Positions 10,361 through 21,881 of a DNA stretch of 64,000 nt are shown here, one piece after another. Under the pieces are notes generated by a model. That model saw only the letters and a list, made by a program, of their open reading frames with translations, did not search any database and was not told the DNA's origin. Source of the DNA: Athripsodes cinereus (Eukaryota; Arthropoda; Insecta; Trichoptera; Leptoceridae); the NCBI GenBank assembly GCA_947579605.1, contig OX388314.1:24686000-24749999 (forward strand), written 5' to 3'. The translations under genes and the position numbers were made by a program. The first letter of the stretch is position 1; every line of letters begins with the position of its first letter.

Positions 10361-10680
10361 AAATAAAACAAGCGTTTTATTCTACTAATGATTTAATCGG
10401 TGAGAGAGACGTCTTTCGTCTTATGAGGACATTGTCAATCTGATTTTAAAAATACAACAATATTCATATTATATATAAAAAATATTTACAATAACAATGA
10501 TAAGAGAGTATAGTAGGTATAATATTTTACTATACTCTCTTATCATTGTTATTGTAAATATTTTTTGTATATATGAATATTGTTGTATTTTTAAAATCAG
10601 ATTGACAATGTCCTCATAAGACGAAAGACGTCTCTCTCACCAATTAAATCATTAGTAGAATAAAACGCTTGTTTTATTTA
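10361..10680. mobile_element. Fold-back element with ~154-bp near-perfect arms
   Basis: Left arm 10361-10515 and right arm 10528-10680 are reverse complements of each other over almost their whole length, separated by a 12-base spacer (10516-10527). Differences I saw are few, for example ATATATAAAAAAT against ATTTTTTGTATAT. Each arm carries the GAGAGACGTCTTTCGTCTTATGAGG block also present singly at 9170-9200. As single-stranded DNA or RNA it would form one very long hairpin. Confidence 0.85.
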
Positions 10681-11139
10681 TTTTAAACATCTTACCCACG
10701 TCCATGCTATACCTAATGTGTACGAACTGGGAACTCCCGTACGGTTCTCTAACACAATTATATTAGGTAGGAACACACACACACACATACACAAACATTA
10801 CACGCATTGGTTTTATTTATTTACCTATTATAATACATATTTATCATTCGCACCAGACAGATCAAACTTGAGACTTCCCGCGAAATTTTCACGTCGCGTC
10901 ATCGTCAAGAAGTGCAAACGATAATGAAAGGGAACCCCGCAACGAATTCGGTGCGCGTGTGCCGACGCCGGGTGGTGTCATGCGGGTATATTTATTTTAT
11001 TTGGATATTGAAGAGAGACCCACCTCACACCCGGATATTTCAGGAGTCATAGACTCCTATTTATCCCACACTTTATTTGGATAGTGACAAAATATAATTT
11101 AAATGTTTTGCAATTTTAAATGATACATTTATTCATTTA

Positions 11140-11420
11140 TACTATTACGGAATTTGTAGGGTGGGGTAGCCAGCGGACAAACAGCAAGTAATAAATAATA
11201 ATTATATAGACAATTTGTATTTGACACCGTTTAATGATCCGTGACCATCTCAGGGACGCCTAGTACCTAGACTGTTAAAAAAGCTTGCATTCGTTAATAA
11301 GACATGTAACATCTTTTATACAGCGTTGAGGTACGCCACCCATCCTGGATGCCTGTATTTTTGTAGCACGACGAGGATGAGTTTTATGATACGATGTGCC
11401 GTAGTGGTAGGTAATAGTGG
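11140..11420. repeat. Old SINE-A fragments
   Basis: Pieces recognisable as SINE-A are GGTGGGGTAGCCAGCGGAC near 11161 and GCCACCCATCCTGGATGCC near 11335. They are separated and rearranged, so this is an old or nested copy. From 10681 to 11139 only AT-rich unique sequence and a GC-richer patch near 10925-10985 with no clear gene were seen. Confidence 0.45.
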
Positions 11421-11654
11421 AATGCTGGAAATGTTTGGGAATTCATTCTATAAACCTCTATGAATTAAATTCAGTAATCTTATTGCTCTGTACCCGCCTA
11501 CTTATAAGTATTTGCTTACTAGATCGTAAACAATGTATCGAGAAAAATAAAAAGTAAATAATGTAAGTTTGCTTGTGTATTTATTTTTTAACAAACAGAG
11601 AGAGGAGAAACTATACTTCTTTAATAAACTAATATTCTAATACTAAGATTACGT

Positions 11655-11780
11655 AATGGGCGAGTATATCGCTTACACGCGATAAACTCGCCCATTGTGC
11701 ATGATAATTATTGGTATTTATAATCTGTATATATGTATGTTTTTTAAGCACAATAAAGTTTATTATTATTATTTATTACG
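11655..11780 (+). repeat. LINE 3' tail
   Basis: A hairpin of GGGCGAGTATATCGC...GCGATAAACTCGCCC is followed by AAGCACAATAAAGTTTATTATTATTATT. The AATAAA and the TTATTA simple repeat are the standard ending of the LINE tails in this window. Confidence 0.65.
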
Positions 11781-11929
11781 TAGGTACAGATGTTGAGATG
11801 TATGTACTTATTGAAAAATAAATAATCAATAAAAAGTTTGTTGCGTAGAAACGATAAATTTGCTTTATTTACCAATTTGATATTATATTATGTAATAGAC
11901 TTGTTATTATTATTTTTATTTTATTTTTG

Positions 11930-12225
11930 TTTTTATCAGTGTTATCGCGTCTCTGCGATAAACTCGCCCTTTGTACAAAATTTTTCGTTTATGATTAGAT
12001 AATGAGTTTTATTCACTAAGTATTTAAATTATCACTTATGATTTTATATATAGGTCTGCGACCGGTTTCGATACGCTAGTATCATTCACGAGCAGAATAT
12101 AAACTTATATAAACTTTATATTGAATATAAACTTTTTCGTTTATACCTTGTTGTAATCTTATTATTTTTATGCAAATATTTTGTACAATAAAGTTTAGTA
12201 TTATTATTATTACTACTAGGTACTA
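11930..12225 (+). repeat. LINE 3' tail split by a 140-bp retroposon
   Basis: The tail starts with the CGCGTCTCTGCGATAAACTCGCC hairpin (about 11946-11970), is interrupted at 11992, and continues at 12133 to GTACAATAAAGTTTAGTATTATTATT. The 12-base word TTTTTCGTTTAT is present on both sides of the insert (11981-11992 and 12133-12144), a clean target-site duplication. The insert holds GGTCTGCGACCGGTTTCG, suggesting a small retroposon. Confidence 0.75.
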
Positions 12226-12295
12226 CTACTATTTTTGATAATACCCAAAAGTGACTCACTTCTTCATTTGAAGCTATTTAGTATAGTATAGGTAT

Positions 12296-14728
12296 TAGGG
12301 TGCTTCTTATTTGGACCAAAAAATTTTTTTTTGTATTTTGTTGTGTGCCACCCTTTTATTCTGTTCTAAGATACGAAAAACTAATATGTAATTTTTTTCA
12401 TATTTTTAAATTAAAATTTAGGGGTCGCTACCAGGACTTGAAAAATAAAAAAAAGTATTTTTGAAAATTATTTTATTATTTTCAAAAAAAGTCAAGAATG
12501 CACAAATTAGATAACTATAGAAATGGAAAAAATGGAAACATATGCTAATAACGTAGATTTTTGGACAAAGGTTTGTTTATATTTTCAAATTTTTTGAGAT
12601 TTTTCAATAGCCACAAGTCATTTCTTGGTGCTGAAATTGCCAAAGGAGCTTGAAACCAGCATCTTAGATAAATCTTAACAATGAAAACGCAAATTTCAGT
12701 AATCCCTTTAAGTTCCTTTTTTGTCACTTTAAACTGGTCTCTAAACATAAAAAGCTTAAGGCAATAAATTGCTTTTGCCATCCATCGTGCACGATGAAGA
12801 CCTGCTGGAGCTCTGAATGATATCCCTTTATTAGGCACACCTCCAAGGAATATTATTGTTAGTTTCAACAGTTCCTTGTAATCGTCCCGTGGCTGAAAAT
12901 CACATAGCTTTCTCAGCGAATGAGATTGTGGTACTTGCAACATTTTCTACGCATCTTAAAGCGTCAGGGTCTGAAAAAACTGTACTAAACTTATTCTGGT
13001 CTATGTTAGGCCAAGCAGTTTTAAATCTTTTAAAGATCAATATTTCTGGTCCACTTGACGGACCTAGTGCTTGAACTACGACTGCTTCTAGCATTATTTC
13101 CATTATATGGTGACGACAGGCCAACCAAAGAGCATCTTTTTCCATCTTCTGCTCTAATAGAATGCAAGTACCTCCTCTTAAACCAGTGTTGACCGCAGTG
13201 GTGTCAAAGCAAAAGCATTTTATTTTGTCGCTTACGTTCCAAGAAAGAATAGTGTCATAAATAGCTGAAGCACACGCGTCCCCAGTTCCACAATTGACTT
13301 TGGGAACTGCCAAAAGTTGATCCACACCCTGTCCTGACACTAAAATGGGAAGACGATCCACTATTTCGTGTCCTGCAATGTCTTCGATTAGTTTGCCGTC
13401 CCAGTGAACAGTCAGTGGCATATTAGGATTAAATTCTTTCTTTAAGGACTCCGCTACGCTTTGCCTTTGCTTCATACGCTGGCGACGAACTGAGGATGAA
13501 TTTATATTGTACTCTGAGGGATCGGTATCTGCACTTTTGAGCGTTGATATCAATACAACAGTTGCTTTTCTGTCACTTAATTTAGCTAAGTCGAGGCTTG
13601 CGGATAAGCATACATCAAAGATGTTTTTTCTGCCGCGTTTACGTTTAGATGGAGGTTCTAAATCTGCCGTTGAAGGTCCTGTCGTCACTAAAGTTTCAGA
13701 CGTTTCATCACCACTGCTACTCGAAAAGGATAGTATGCACTTTTTTTTGCAGGAATTCAGTGTCGTTTTTTTCTCGATCTACATAACGTTGAAGGCGAGC
13801 GTTTTTCTCTTCTTTTTTTGCCATTTTTTTTAAATTTAATTTATCTACACCACCAATTACACCTGGGCGTCCTCTTGTTCTCTGATTCAGTAAAAAACAT
13901 TTATCTTCTTCAATGGTGATTTTGCTTAGAGCATCAGCGTGTGCTATGTCAAACAAGTCTTGCAAACTATCTTGCCACTCCTTTTCTTTATTTTGTAGAC
14001 TTTCAGAGCGATTGGCTTTATTTTTTTCAACTTTTGCCATTCACTAAACTTGTTTTCTATCTTCTTTATAACATGTATTTTCAGTTTAGTTGGAATGCCC
14101 GCTCCTTCCCGTAATGCCATGACGTCACAAGTAGTAGAACTAGCCGAAATGTGATTGGTTTGCTTCATTACGATTTTAAAATGAAAAAATAAACTCAACA
14201 CTTCTTTGGTCGCCGGCAACTTGCTTTGAATAAAGTGGTCAGAGGTTTGTCCAACTAGCCAAACGTCTGTTTTGTTTCTAGTCAAAAAGTCGAATTAGAC
14301 GAGGAAGCCATGATGTAACAAAACGCGATGCGCGCTAAAACACAATCGAATGTATGTAGACTCTATAACAGCGTATTTGTTACTAATTATTTACTAATTA
14401 ACCAACGCCAAGGAAAGAGTAACAGGTGTATGCGGAGGGGGGAGAGGGGTAGGATACGGGAATCATTGTACATCACGGTATAATGTTACCATGGATTGAG
14501 TTCCGTTCCGTAATTTTATCGCATTTGAATGAATAATATAACTGTTTTGTGTACATTGAGCTGGAAGTTATCATAATCATATTTTTTTAAACTTTGATTG
14601 GAGGTAGCGACCCCTAAAACCTCTTCTAAAAAATAAATAAAAATCATAGGTTCGTTTTTTAGGTGATAGAACCGAATGGCGGGTTGGCGCAGTAATTTTT
14701 CAAAAGTCGAAAAATAAGAAGCACCCTA
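12296..14728 (-). mobile_element. hAT-superfamily DNA transposon, 2433 bp
   Basis: The ends are perfect 17-bp inverted repeats beginning TAGGGTGCTTCTTATTT (12296-12312 and 14712-14728). An 8-bp target duplication ATAGGTAT flanks them (12288-12295 and 14729-14736). A further perfect 16-bp subterminal inverted repeat (TTTAGGGGTCGCTACC at 12417-12432, its complement at 14603-14618) lies about 110 bp in on each side. An 8-bp duplication and TAGGG ends fit hAT. The interior encodes a broken transposase on the minus strand. The right end lies about 170 bp upstream of the first GTPase promoter. Confidence 0.92.
12545..14285 (-). pseudogene. hAT-like transposase, frameshifted
   Basis: Four overlapping minus-strand frames together read as one protein: 14285-13944, 14040-13717, 13688-12900 and 12943-12545. 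The frame changes fall at an A/T run near 14015-14030, at a run of eight T near 13738-13745, and near 12905. Recognisable RNase H-type positions are the D in V-H-W-D-G-K (first acid), the D in C-F-D-T-T-A-V-N-T-G (second), the C..H pair in L-A-C-R-H-H, and an R-W in H-R-A-R-W-M-A-K. The frame stops before a clear final catalytic glutamate, so the C terminus may be lost. Related proteins are known from other invertebrate genomes as uncharacterised proteins. It cannot make an intact enzyme as it stands. Confidence 0.8.
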
Positions 14729-14899
14729 ATAGGTATACTGTATAGTGTTGTACCCACTATATTGTAGAATAGATAATAACCAGTTATATTATAATATAGG
14801 TACATAAACCAACAACAGCTGTGGGCGCGATTGTACGTATATCTATAGATACTAATACAAATAAAGCAGTTGTTCGGAACGAACATTGTATTATTCACG

Positions 14900-14907
14900 T
14901 ATAAAAG
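14900..14907 (+). promoter_or_regulatory. Candidate TATA box of GTPase gene 1
   Basis: TATAAAAG lies about 100 bp upstream of the chosen ATG (15009), at a distance that leaves room for a transcription start near 14930. A possible 3' splice site (TTTGTTCAG, ending at 15003) lies just before the ATG, so a leader intron is also possible. Confidence 0.45.
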
Positions 14908-15008
14908 GATTAGCGCTTATTAAAACTAAACATATTCCACTAGTCGTTCAAGCAGTAGACATCTCTACAATTTTTGACAGTGTGTTTGTGTTGTTTGTTC
15001 AGTTCAAA

Positions 15009-16427
15009 ATGGAGGAACACGTTATGTTGAAAACTCTTAGTGATCTACAAGATTTGATCTACAGATCATCATTTACAACAACATGTCTGCAAGAAGTCAA
15101 GGATAAAGACATTGTTTTATTTATGGGAAACACTAGAGCGGGGAAGAGCACAATTGTCAATTATGTCATAGGAAATCCACTTAAAGCTGAACATGTGACC
15201 AAAAACAGGTACAGAATCAATAATGTATCATCAGATTTCACTGGACCTAAAATAGGAATAGAGTCTACATCGGAAACAACAGTTCCAACGGCATGGACGT
15301 CTAATAGAATCAATGGAATTATAGTGGATGCACCAGGATTTGATGACAACAGAGGAGAAGCACAAGACATCGCTAATGTGTATCATATTAGAAACATTCT
15401 AACCAGTGCAAAATCAGTGAAGATTGTTTTAATTTTGGACATAAACGATATCGCAGGTGATAATATTGGACAATGTGTTTCGTTGGTTGATAAAATTAAA
15501 TTAATGTTTCCTGATATAGGACAGCAACTAAATACCGCTATCACGCTTGTTATTAATAAAGATAATAACAATACGACAAAAAACGAAGTTTGTGAATATT
15601 TTAATAATAAAATCTTATCACAGCCTCTGATGAATGTGAAAAACAGGGAGTTAGTGCAATACCTGTGTGACAGACCCTGTCAGATTGTATTAATTCAGAT
15701 GCCTGATTCGGAAAGAGATTTAAGCATCAACGATGTTGTATTTGATGACCTGATCAATACAATAGAAAATGTTTCTAGTAGAGTGGATGGTGTATATTTT
15801 CAAAACATTAAATTTGGATTGTCAGATAAATCTAAAGCATTTTTATATACAGCTCACACTCGTTTATCTGAACACCAAGATTTCGAGAATGCTTTTAATA
15901 CATGTACAAGTATGTTTACTCAAAGAGTTAATCAATACGATATAGGCTTTGGAGATATTAATCACGGGAACAACATGAAAAATGAATTACAGACACTGGA
16001 TGGGCAGATAAAAGAGAAAATCAACAGAAATATGAATGTAAATGAATCACTGCAAGCTTTGAATGAACTGACCCCTAACAACGGGGCAATAAATGAAGAA
16101 ATTTATAAAAAGGTCAGTTTCATTACGTTTGTTGATCAAATATTATCCATCGACAATTCTGAAAATCTTAAGGTAACAATCAAAACAACATTATCTTATT
16201 TGAAATCACTAGTTATACAAAAGATCGCCGCTATTCAGGAAAGAATGGCGCAATTGCAACACGAAGAAAATGAGAGAAAGAGGATAGCAGAAGAAGAAAG
16301 AATAAGAAAGGAAAATGAAGAACTTGAAAGACTGAAAAGAGAACATGAAGAACAGCAACGAAGGTTGGCCGAGTTGACTCGTCAAACTTGTGGAGGAAGG
16401 AGAGGACCTGAGTGTGTAATGCAATAG
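15009..16427 (+). CDS. CaaX-tailed AIG1/GIMAP-like GTPase 1
   Basis: Predicted 472-residue protein. The start at 15009 is chosen because MEEH..L.TLSDLQ.LIY matches the start of the paralogue at 22340; the frame is open to 14886 upstream. The N-terminal GTPase domain has a P-loop G-N-T-R-A-G-K-S (40-47), a switch region with S-E-T-T-V-P-T (88-94), and G3 D-A-P-G (107-110). The expected G4 N-K-x-D reads N-K-D-N (183-186), so guanine specificity may be weakened. Residues 250-410 form a helical, poorly conserved region. Residues about 420-455 are a charged coiled coil rich in E, K and R. The protein ends C-V-M-Q, a CaaX box of the farnesyl type, so membrane anchoring is inferred. Family placement (AIG1/GIMAP-like, or a related dynamin-GBP-like immune GTPase) is tentative. 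Physiological role unknown. No intron is seen within the coding part. Confidence 0.85.
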   Translation: MEEHVMLKTLSDLQDLIYRSSFTTTCLQEVKDKDIVLFMGNTRAGKSTIVNYVIGNPLKAEHVTKNRYRINNVSSDFTGPKIGIESTSETTVPTAWTSNRINGIIVDAPGFDDNRGEAQDIANVYHIRNILTSAKSVKIVLILDINDIAGDNIGQCVSLVDKIKLMFPDIGQQLNTAITLVINKDNNNTTKNEVCEYFNNKILSQPLMNVKNRELVQYLCDRPCQIVLIQMPDSERDLSINDVVFDDLINTIENVSSRVDGVYFQNIKFGLSDKSKAFLYTAHTRLSEHQDFENAFNTCTSMFTQRVNQYDIGFGDINHGNNMKNELQTLDGQIKEKINRNMNVNESLQALNELTPNNGAINEEIYKKVSFITFVDQILSIDNSENLKVTIKTTLSYLKSLVIQKIAAIQERMAQLQHEENERKRIAEEERIRKENEELERLKREHEEQQRRLAELTRQTCGGRRGPECVMQ

Positions 16428-16500
16428 ACCTAAAAAGGCGATAATCCAGAATTCGTCAATCATTGTGTTCAAGTGGTACAAGTAATTTGTGTTTTTTGTT

Positions 16501-16632
16501 ACAAAGATACTATACTAGATCGGTAATTCAATGAAAAAAATCGGTCATGCAGCCGATCAAATTTTGCATTCAGTTTTAAACTGACGTTGGTTGTAACTGT
16601 AAGACAATACATTGCCAATGCTTGAAGGACAT
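16501..16632 (+). repeat. Inverted repeat, left arm (3' of GTPase 1)
   Basis: This downstream stretch is similar, in reverse complement, to 21882-22034 just upstream of GTPase 2. Shared blocks include ACAAAGATA.ACTA, GGTAATTCAA, ATCGGT..TGC.GC.GATCAAATTTTGCA and GTAAGACA.TAC. Similarity is partial, perhaps 70 percent. It may be a dispersed repeat or a relic of the duplication that made the two genes. Confidence 0.6.
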
Positions 16633-18210
16633 CGACGTTGGAACACAAAAAATTCGAAAAAACGTCTAGTATGCCTATGTTTTGTCAAGTATTAGCGTCC
16701 ATTGATGACGTTTTTTTTATGTGTTTCTCATCTATGTACAAATATTACTCAATATTATTTAATCTACGGGAAGTTGATCAATCGGAAAGCTTAAATAGCA
16801 TAGGCCTTACCAATACTTATCACGAGTGTTTTGATTAAAAAAGTTCTTTAAAACGAGCTGGCCATTATAAAAAATAAAGATAATCTGTGATATACCTACA
16901 GTGTGTGCAACTTCCTATTTCATAAAAATAGAATTTTTTTTTTTTATATTAGTGATAGAATATTAGGCACTTGTATTAAACAGTAGAAATGTTACCATTT
17001 TTTTAGAAATTTGTAAAAAAACGATGCTATTTTCATATTTTACTAAGTTTACATTTCATATTTTTACCACTTATACAATAATATTATTCATTCATTTATT
17101 TTATTTGTATATTTATTTGTATATTTATTTGTATATTTTAATTATATTTTTTAATCTATTTTTCTTGTGTACACTGTATAAAACATGTTTATAATTTACA
17201 CTACTTATTAATAAATTGATTTTTTTATAATATTATTCGTGTTAATGCTTATTTCTCCCATTTTGAAATAAAATAAAGAATTTCACTTACTAGTATTTTA
17301 GAAGGATTAATTATGTAAGAGTTGCGAGACATTTTTTTTATAATATAATTATGGTATTAATACTTTGTGTTATATTATCTGTTAATTGACTTTTTTAAGT
17401 CACAATCGATTTCGGCCAACCTTTGCCATATTATACTCGTACAGGTGAATCAATACTAGTGTGATAATGTTATCTGTAATGTTTATTTTTATTTATTTCA
17501 AACTTAAAGTTACAGCTGACATTAATAAACAAAACAATAATTGTGCAAAATTAAAGCCAATTACAACTTAAGTTATATTATACAAAATGTTAGTTAAAAA
17601 GTAAATAATATAAAACTGTAAATGATGAAAGACAATTAGATAAATGTTTATTTAAAAAAGGTATATGTATAAGAATATGAAAATAAAGAAGATAAGATAT
17701 GAGATAAATTCAATATTGTATGTGAGTATTTTTAGGATTGACGGGAAGGGAATAAATTTTGTTCAAAGATCTGAGTAACTTGAGTAAACGTAAATTAATT
17801 TATGATGCTGTAACATGCGTATAATAATTTATGTTAATTTTTATATAAGATATATTATATTTTATTCTATGGTTGCACTAAGTTGTGTACTCAATACTGT
17901 AATAATCGATTGTTTTGTGTTTTTACTTACCTGAAATATGTCTATGTCGTTGAAGGATGTGTTGTATGTTTCGTAAATTCTGTTAAAAACAATGTTCCTG
18001 CCATAGTTATTGATTAGGGGATGAAAACAAAGAGGCTGGGTAGAAAGGTTGGAAGGAAAGAATATACGGAGGCTGAAAGAACATACAGTTTGCCTATTCT
18101 GAGTTTGCCAATCACATATTCACATCATTGATCATAAATTATAAAAAAAGAATTCACTCATTTATGATTATTTAAAATTTTATGCATTGAAAACGTTGAA
18201 AATAAAGAAA
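16633..18210. other. Intergenic, AT-rich, no gene seen
   Basis: No supportable coding frame, RNA gene or clear repeat was found. There are TATTTGTATATT tandem words at 17096-17140, and a possible minus-strand LINE tail around 17490-17590 that I could not define. Confidence 0.5.
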
Positions 18211-18215
18211 TCTTA

Positions 18216-18695
18216 AGTAGCATTCACATTGCTTCACTTTGGATGATCATCCAGAGTGTCAGGGTCAAACCTGTTCATCGAAAGTGAACACGTCTGTTCA
18301 CATTTGTTCATCCTATGCTTTCACTGCCATGTCAACACTCTCACTCATGTTGTATGTAGTTTGACGTATTTTCGTATAAAAATAATTAAACAAATTCAAA
18401 AATGAAAAATAACACTTAAAATAAATTAATATAGCTCTCGACTGCATAATAATTTTGTACATGATTCTGACATTCAATACAAATTCATAGAGAATAAAAC
18501 AAATAATAAGATAAAACTTGTTTATGGTCGTTTCAGTGAAAGGACCTTTCATCAAAATTATGACGAGTGGTAATCTCTTTCCTCCGTCATCGCTAGTGAT
18601 CACTATTGATGAAATGCCCGTTCACACTTGTTCATCTTGGAGGATCATCCGGAGTGATCACTGAAAGTGAACAAATGTGAGCGACCCTTTAGACA
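18216..18695. mobile_element. Probable MITE with imperfect TTCAC-rich inverted ends
   Basis: The left part (ATTCACATTGCTTCACTTTGGATGATC and TGTTCATC...AGTGAACA) is mirrored at the right part (GATCACTGAAAGTGAACAAATGTGAGCGACCC). The two ends are imperfect inverted repeats of about 60 bp, each containing several TGTTCA(C/T) words. No clean target duplication was found. A small minus-strand frame (18313-18603) spans it but has no family signature. Confidence 0.5.
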
Positions 18696-19527
18696 ACAAT
18701 GTAATTAGGTAATAATACAAACAAAAGCTTCTTTCTTGACCATATTTACTATCACTGCATCTTCCACGTATCTATATCACAATAAATCTCATATGTGGGG
18801 TAATCAGCAAACTTTCTAGGTATACTATGATCAAACAGAAAGTGAGAAAGATATCTTTTATTTTATATATTTATTTAATGCAACAGAACACTACAGACAA
18901 TACACATATATTTAGTACAATATTTTATATCTACAATCACAAACAATAAGTAGGTATACAATGTAATGTTCAATTTATAAGTGGTCACATATTATAGGTA
19001 CTATTCATTTATATCAAAGCCCATTCGGTTGTCATATATAATTAAAAATAAAAACAATAATTAAAAGAAAAAATAATTATAAAATATTAAAACACCGTTT
19101 TTGGTCTCAAATTAATGTAGGTATATAAAGTATACCACAATTACGCCTGGCGCTTTTAAAATTATCAAATTAAATTAAACAATTAAAACAGAAATATTAA
19201 CAAATCGTCAATAAAAAAACAAAAGCATAATCTAATAAATAAGAATGTGTAACACACACAAAGCGAAAATAATAATGCTACTTAATATAATGTACTTGCT
19301 ATATTTTTGAAACAGAAAGCTGTGTTGAAGTGTCCAAAAACATCTCCTAGTACAGATCAATCGCACTTCAAAGCTCTTCCCAGGAGTGCAGACCAGAAAC
19401 CAGCCTTCTCTACCCAGAGCGTTATACGCCAATTGAGTTTCATTTTTCCACGACATTCCTAGCGTATGTTATCATTGAAATGATTTATTATAAAATAGAA
19501 ACATAGGTACATGCCGTCGGAAACTAC

Positions 19528-19786
19528 TACTACTACTATACCATCACGGCATATCCCAAAAGTGGGGTAGCCAGCAGACCAACTGCATATACCTAATAAA
19601 CATGAAAGCTGTCCTCACCGTGCCAATATAAATTCTAGATATTCAGTATGGGTGGAAAACCTCATCGCTGAATGAAAGATGTAAAATGTCTTTATTTTTT
19701 CGTACTCCTGCCTTTTACAGGACACTCGAAAACTTACAGAGAAGAGTGGGAAACCAATTCTTTACCGGATGCTCCACGGGATCGGA
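19528..19786 (-). repeat. SINE-A, near full length
   Basis: Minus-strand copy with its TAG-repeat tail at 19528-19545, GGGGTAGCCAGCAGACC, GTGCCAATATAAATTC, TACAGGACACTCGAAAAC and a 5' end at GCTCCACGGGAT (19786). It is one of the most complete copies in the window. The stretch 18700-19527 holds AT-rich DNA without a supportable gene. Confidence 0.8.
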
Positions 19787-20204
19787 AACCTTGTGGGCAT
19801 AAAAACAGTGCTCATTTTGCCAACTAGCATTAGAAATTTTCAGTAAAATTTGAAACAGCTGGGATAATCGTATTCCCTGTATTACAGATGCTTGGCACCC
19901 TGTATTATGACTCCTGTACAGACGAGGAGTCATCTGCTGTCAATAATAATACCAATAGGTTATAATTTTATCAGTATTTTCATGAATACGCACACATCAT
20001 AATACTGTATTAAGTGTGACGACATCACACAGTCACAGATCGCATAAACTTTTGTTTGCCAAATGCTAGTGATGTTCACAAATAATAATATATCATAATT
20101 TGAACATTCGCGAATGCTAATATCATATTTAAAATGATTTTATGCAATGTATGGTGCACAATATCATTCTGGTACCGACACTTATGTAGGTATGCAAGGG
20201 AAAC

Positions 20205-20620
20205 TTGGACATGTTGAAGAGGGACAAAAGTAGAATAAATGTTGTGGAGTTGCGATCACTGAAAAAAGTGGTTGGTAAATCGTTGCGTGGTAGAGTGAAG
20301 AATGAGGATATTAGGAGAAAGAACAGATGCGAGAGGAACGTAATGGATAGTATGCGTGTAAATAAATTGCGATGGCTTGGACATGTGGAACGAATGGATG
20401 ATGAAAGCATGACGAAGATAATGTATTTACATGAAATACCTAGGTGGTGTGAGAAAGCGCGGACGTCCGAGAACTACGTGGTTTGACCACGTGAAATTGC
20501 ATGAATGTGAACATGGAAGCAAAGAAGTATGCAAATATTGATTAATATGGCGTTCCGTTCTTTCTGCCTACCCCAATTGGGATACGGAATGGGAATAGGT
20601 ATAGATAGATAGATTATCCA
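20205..20620 (+). pseudogene. LINE reverse transcriptase C-terminal remnant
   Basis: The frame from 20205 reads into R-C-E-R-N-V-M-D-S-M-R-V-N-K-L-R-W-L-G-H-V-E-R-M, a hallmark of the C-terminal region of many insect LINE reverse transcriptases. A frameshift after I-P-R (about 20440) moves the continuing K-A-R-T-S-type region out of frame. It ends in CCTACCCCAATTGGGAT and a (TAGA)n tail near 20605-20615, the usual 3' end. Dead 5'-truncated copy. Confidence 0.8.
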
Positions 20621-21113
20621 TTGTACACAAGTTGGTTTTAAATATTTTTTACAACGGGAAGAACTTTATACTTCTTCCATTTCATCCCGTATAAGTTGAT
20701 TCCATTATTTATGTGACGAAGGCGAAAATTCAAATCCTAATATTAACTTGATATCTCCCAGTTTCTCTCATCATAATTGTTTCATCTTCATCACATTGGC
20801 CTACAGCTAAAGCAGATTCCAACAAGATTTGACTTATTTCATATTTATGTTGGGTCTAATAATCTGAGATATATGTATGTATTAATTAACTCATCAACTG
20901 GCCTTTTAAAAGTAAGTTTTACAAAATATAAAATACAATAGGTACCTACATAAAAAAAATCACAACCAATAATAACACAATAAATATAATTATGTAGATA
21001 AGTATACGAAAAAATTTTGATAGAAATCGCAACACCTAAATTTTCGTTGAAAATACGAAAGTTAAAATGGGAATAAACTAATATTCATAACATCACTATT
21101 TACCAGTGGCGTA

Positions 21114-21570
21114 ACTATATCATCTGAGGCCCGTGGAAAATTCATAAGCTGGGTACCGCAGTAAAAATGGTCACGTTTTAATTTTATTTTAATACACTAC
21201 TTACATATTAATATGTGTATTACTAATATTGTGTGCATTTTAGTTTAATATCTAATAAATTTAAATTTCAAAAGCGTAGGTATTACACCTAATTTTAATA
21301 AAATAACAATTTAATATTAACAAGATATTTTTAACAAAATTCTTTTCTCCGAGATTTCTGTTCTGCAAAAGTATTTTTCTTATGAATGCGTTGAAAATTT
21401 AATGCTTTATTTGAATTTGTACTCTACGACAATAGGTTTTTAGTTGTGTCAGACTTTTCTTAAAAATGTTATATTACTTCTGAGCTCGCGGACTCTCGGA
21501 CCGGGGGCCCTCATCGGGTCGGGTACTCACAGCATTTTGCCAGCCCTGCCGTCATATAGTTACGCCACTG
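21114..21570. mobile_element. hAT-type MITE, 457 bp
   Basis: Perfect 17-bp inverted ends CAGTGGCGTAACTATAT lie at 21114 and, inverted, ending at 21570. The flanking 8-mers CTATTTAC (21106-21113) and CTAGGTAC (21571-21578) agree at six of eight positions, so the duplication has aged. There is no coding content. A related CAGTGGCG-ended element is at 61012-61461. Confidence 0.8.
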
Positions 21571-21881
21571 CTAGGTACTATATACACACAAAGTAAATCC
21601 ACCTATATTTATTTTAATAAACTTCCATGTTGGTTATTATGCACATAATATAAATGTATGTTATGATAATTTACGGTAGGTATTCAATACCTAACTCATC
21701 TTCGGATTTTTGTTTACTTATACCATAATATTATGAAGATGACAGATAACAGTAGTTTCGTTTAAACGTCGTGTGAGACGCCCTATTGCACAGTATCTTC
21801 CACAAAAGAAGTAACTAGCACACTCCATATTATTATCTCTAAGATGATAGTGGTCTCTTCCGTACTAATGCTGAAGTATAG

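Noticed and set aside
13507..13833. Plus-strand 108-codon frame inside the hAT element
   Set aside because: It is antisense to the transposase frames, which carry recognisable motifs.
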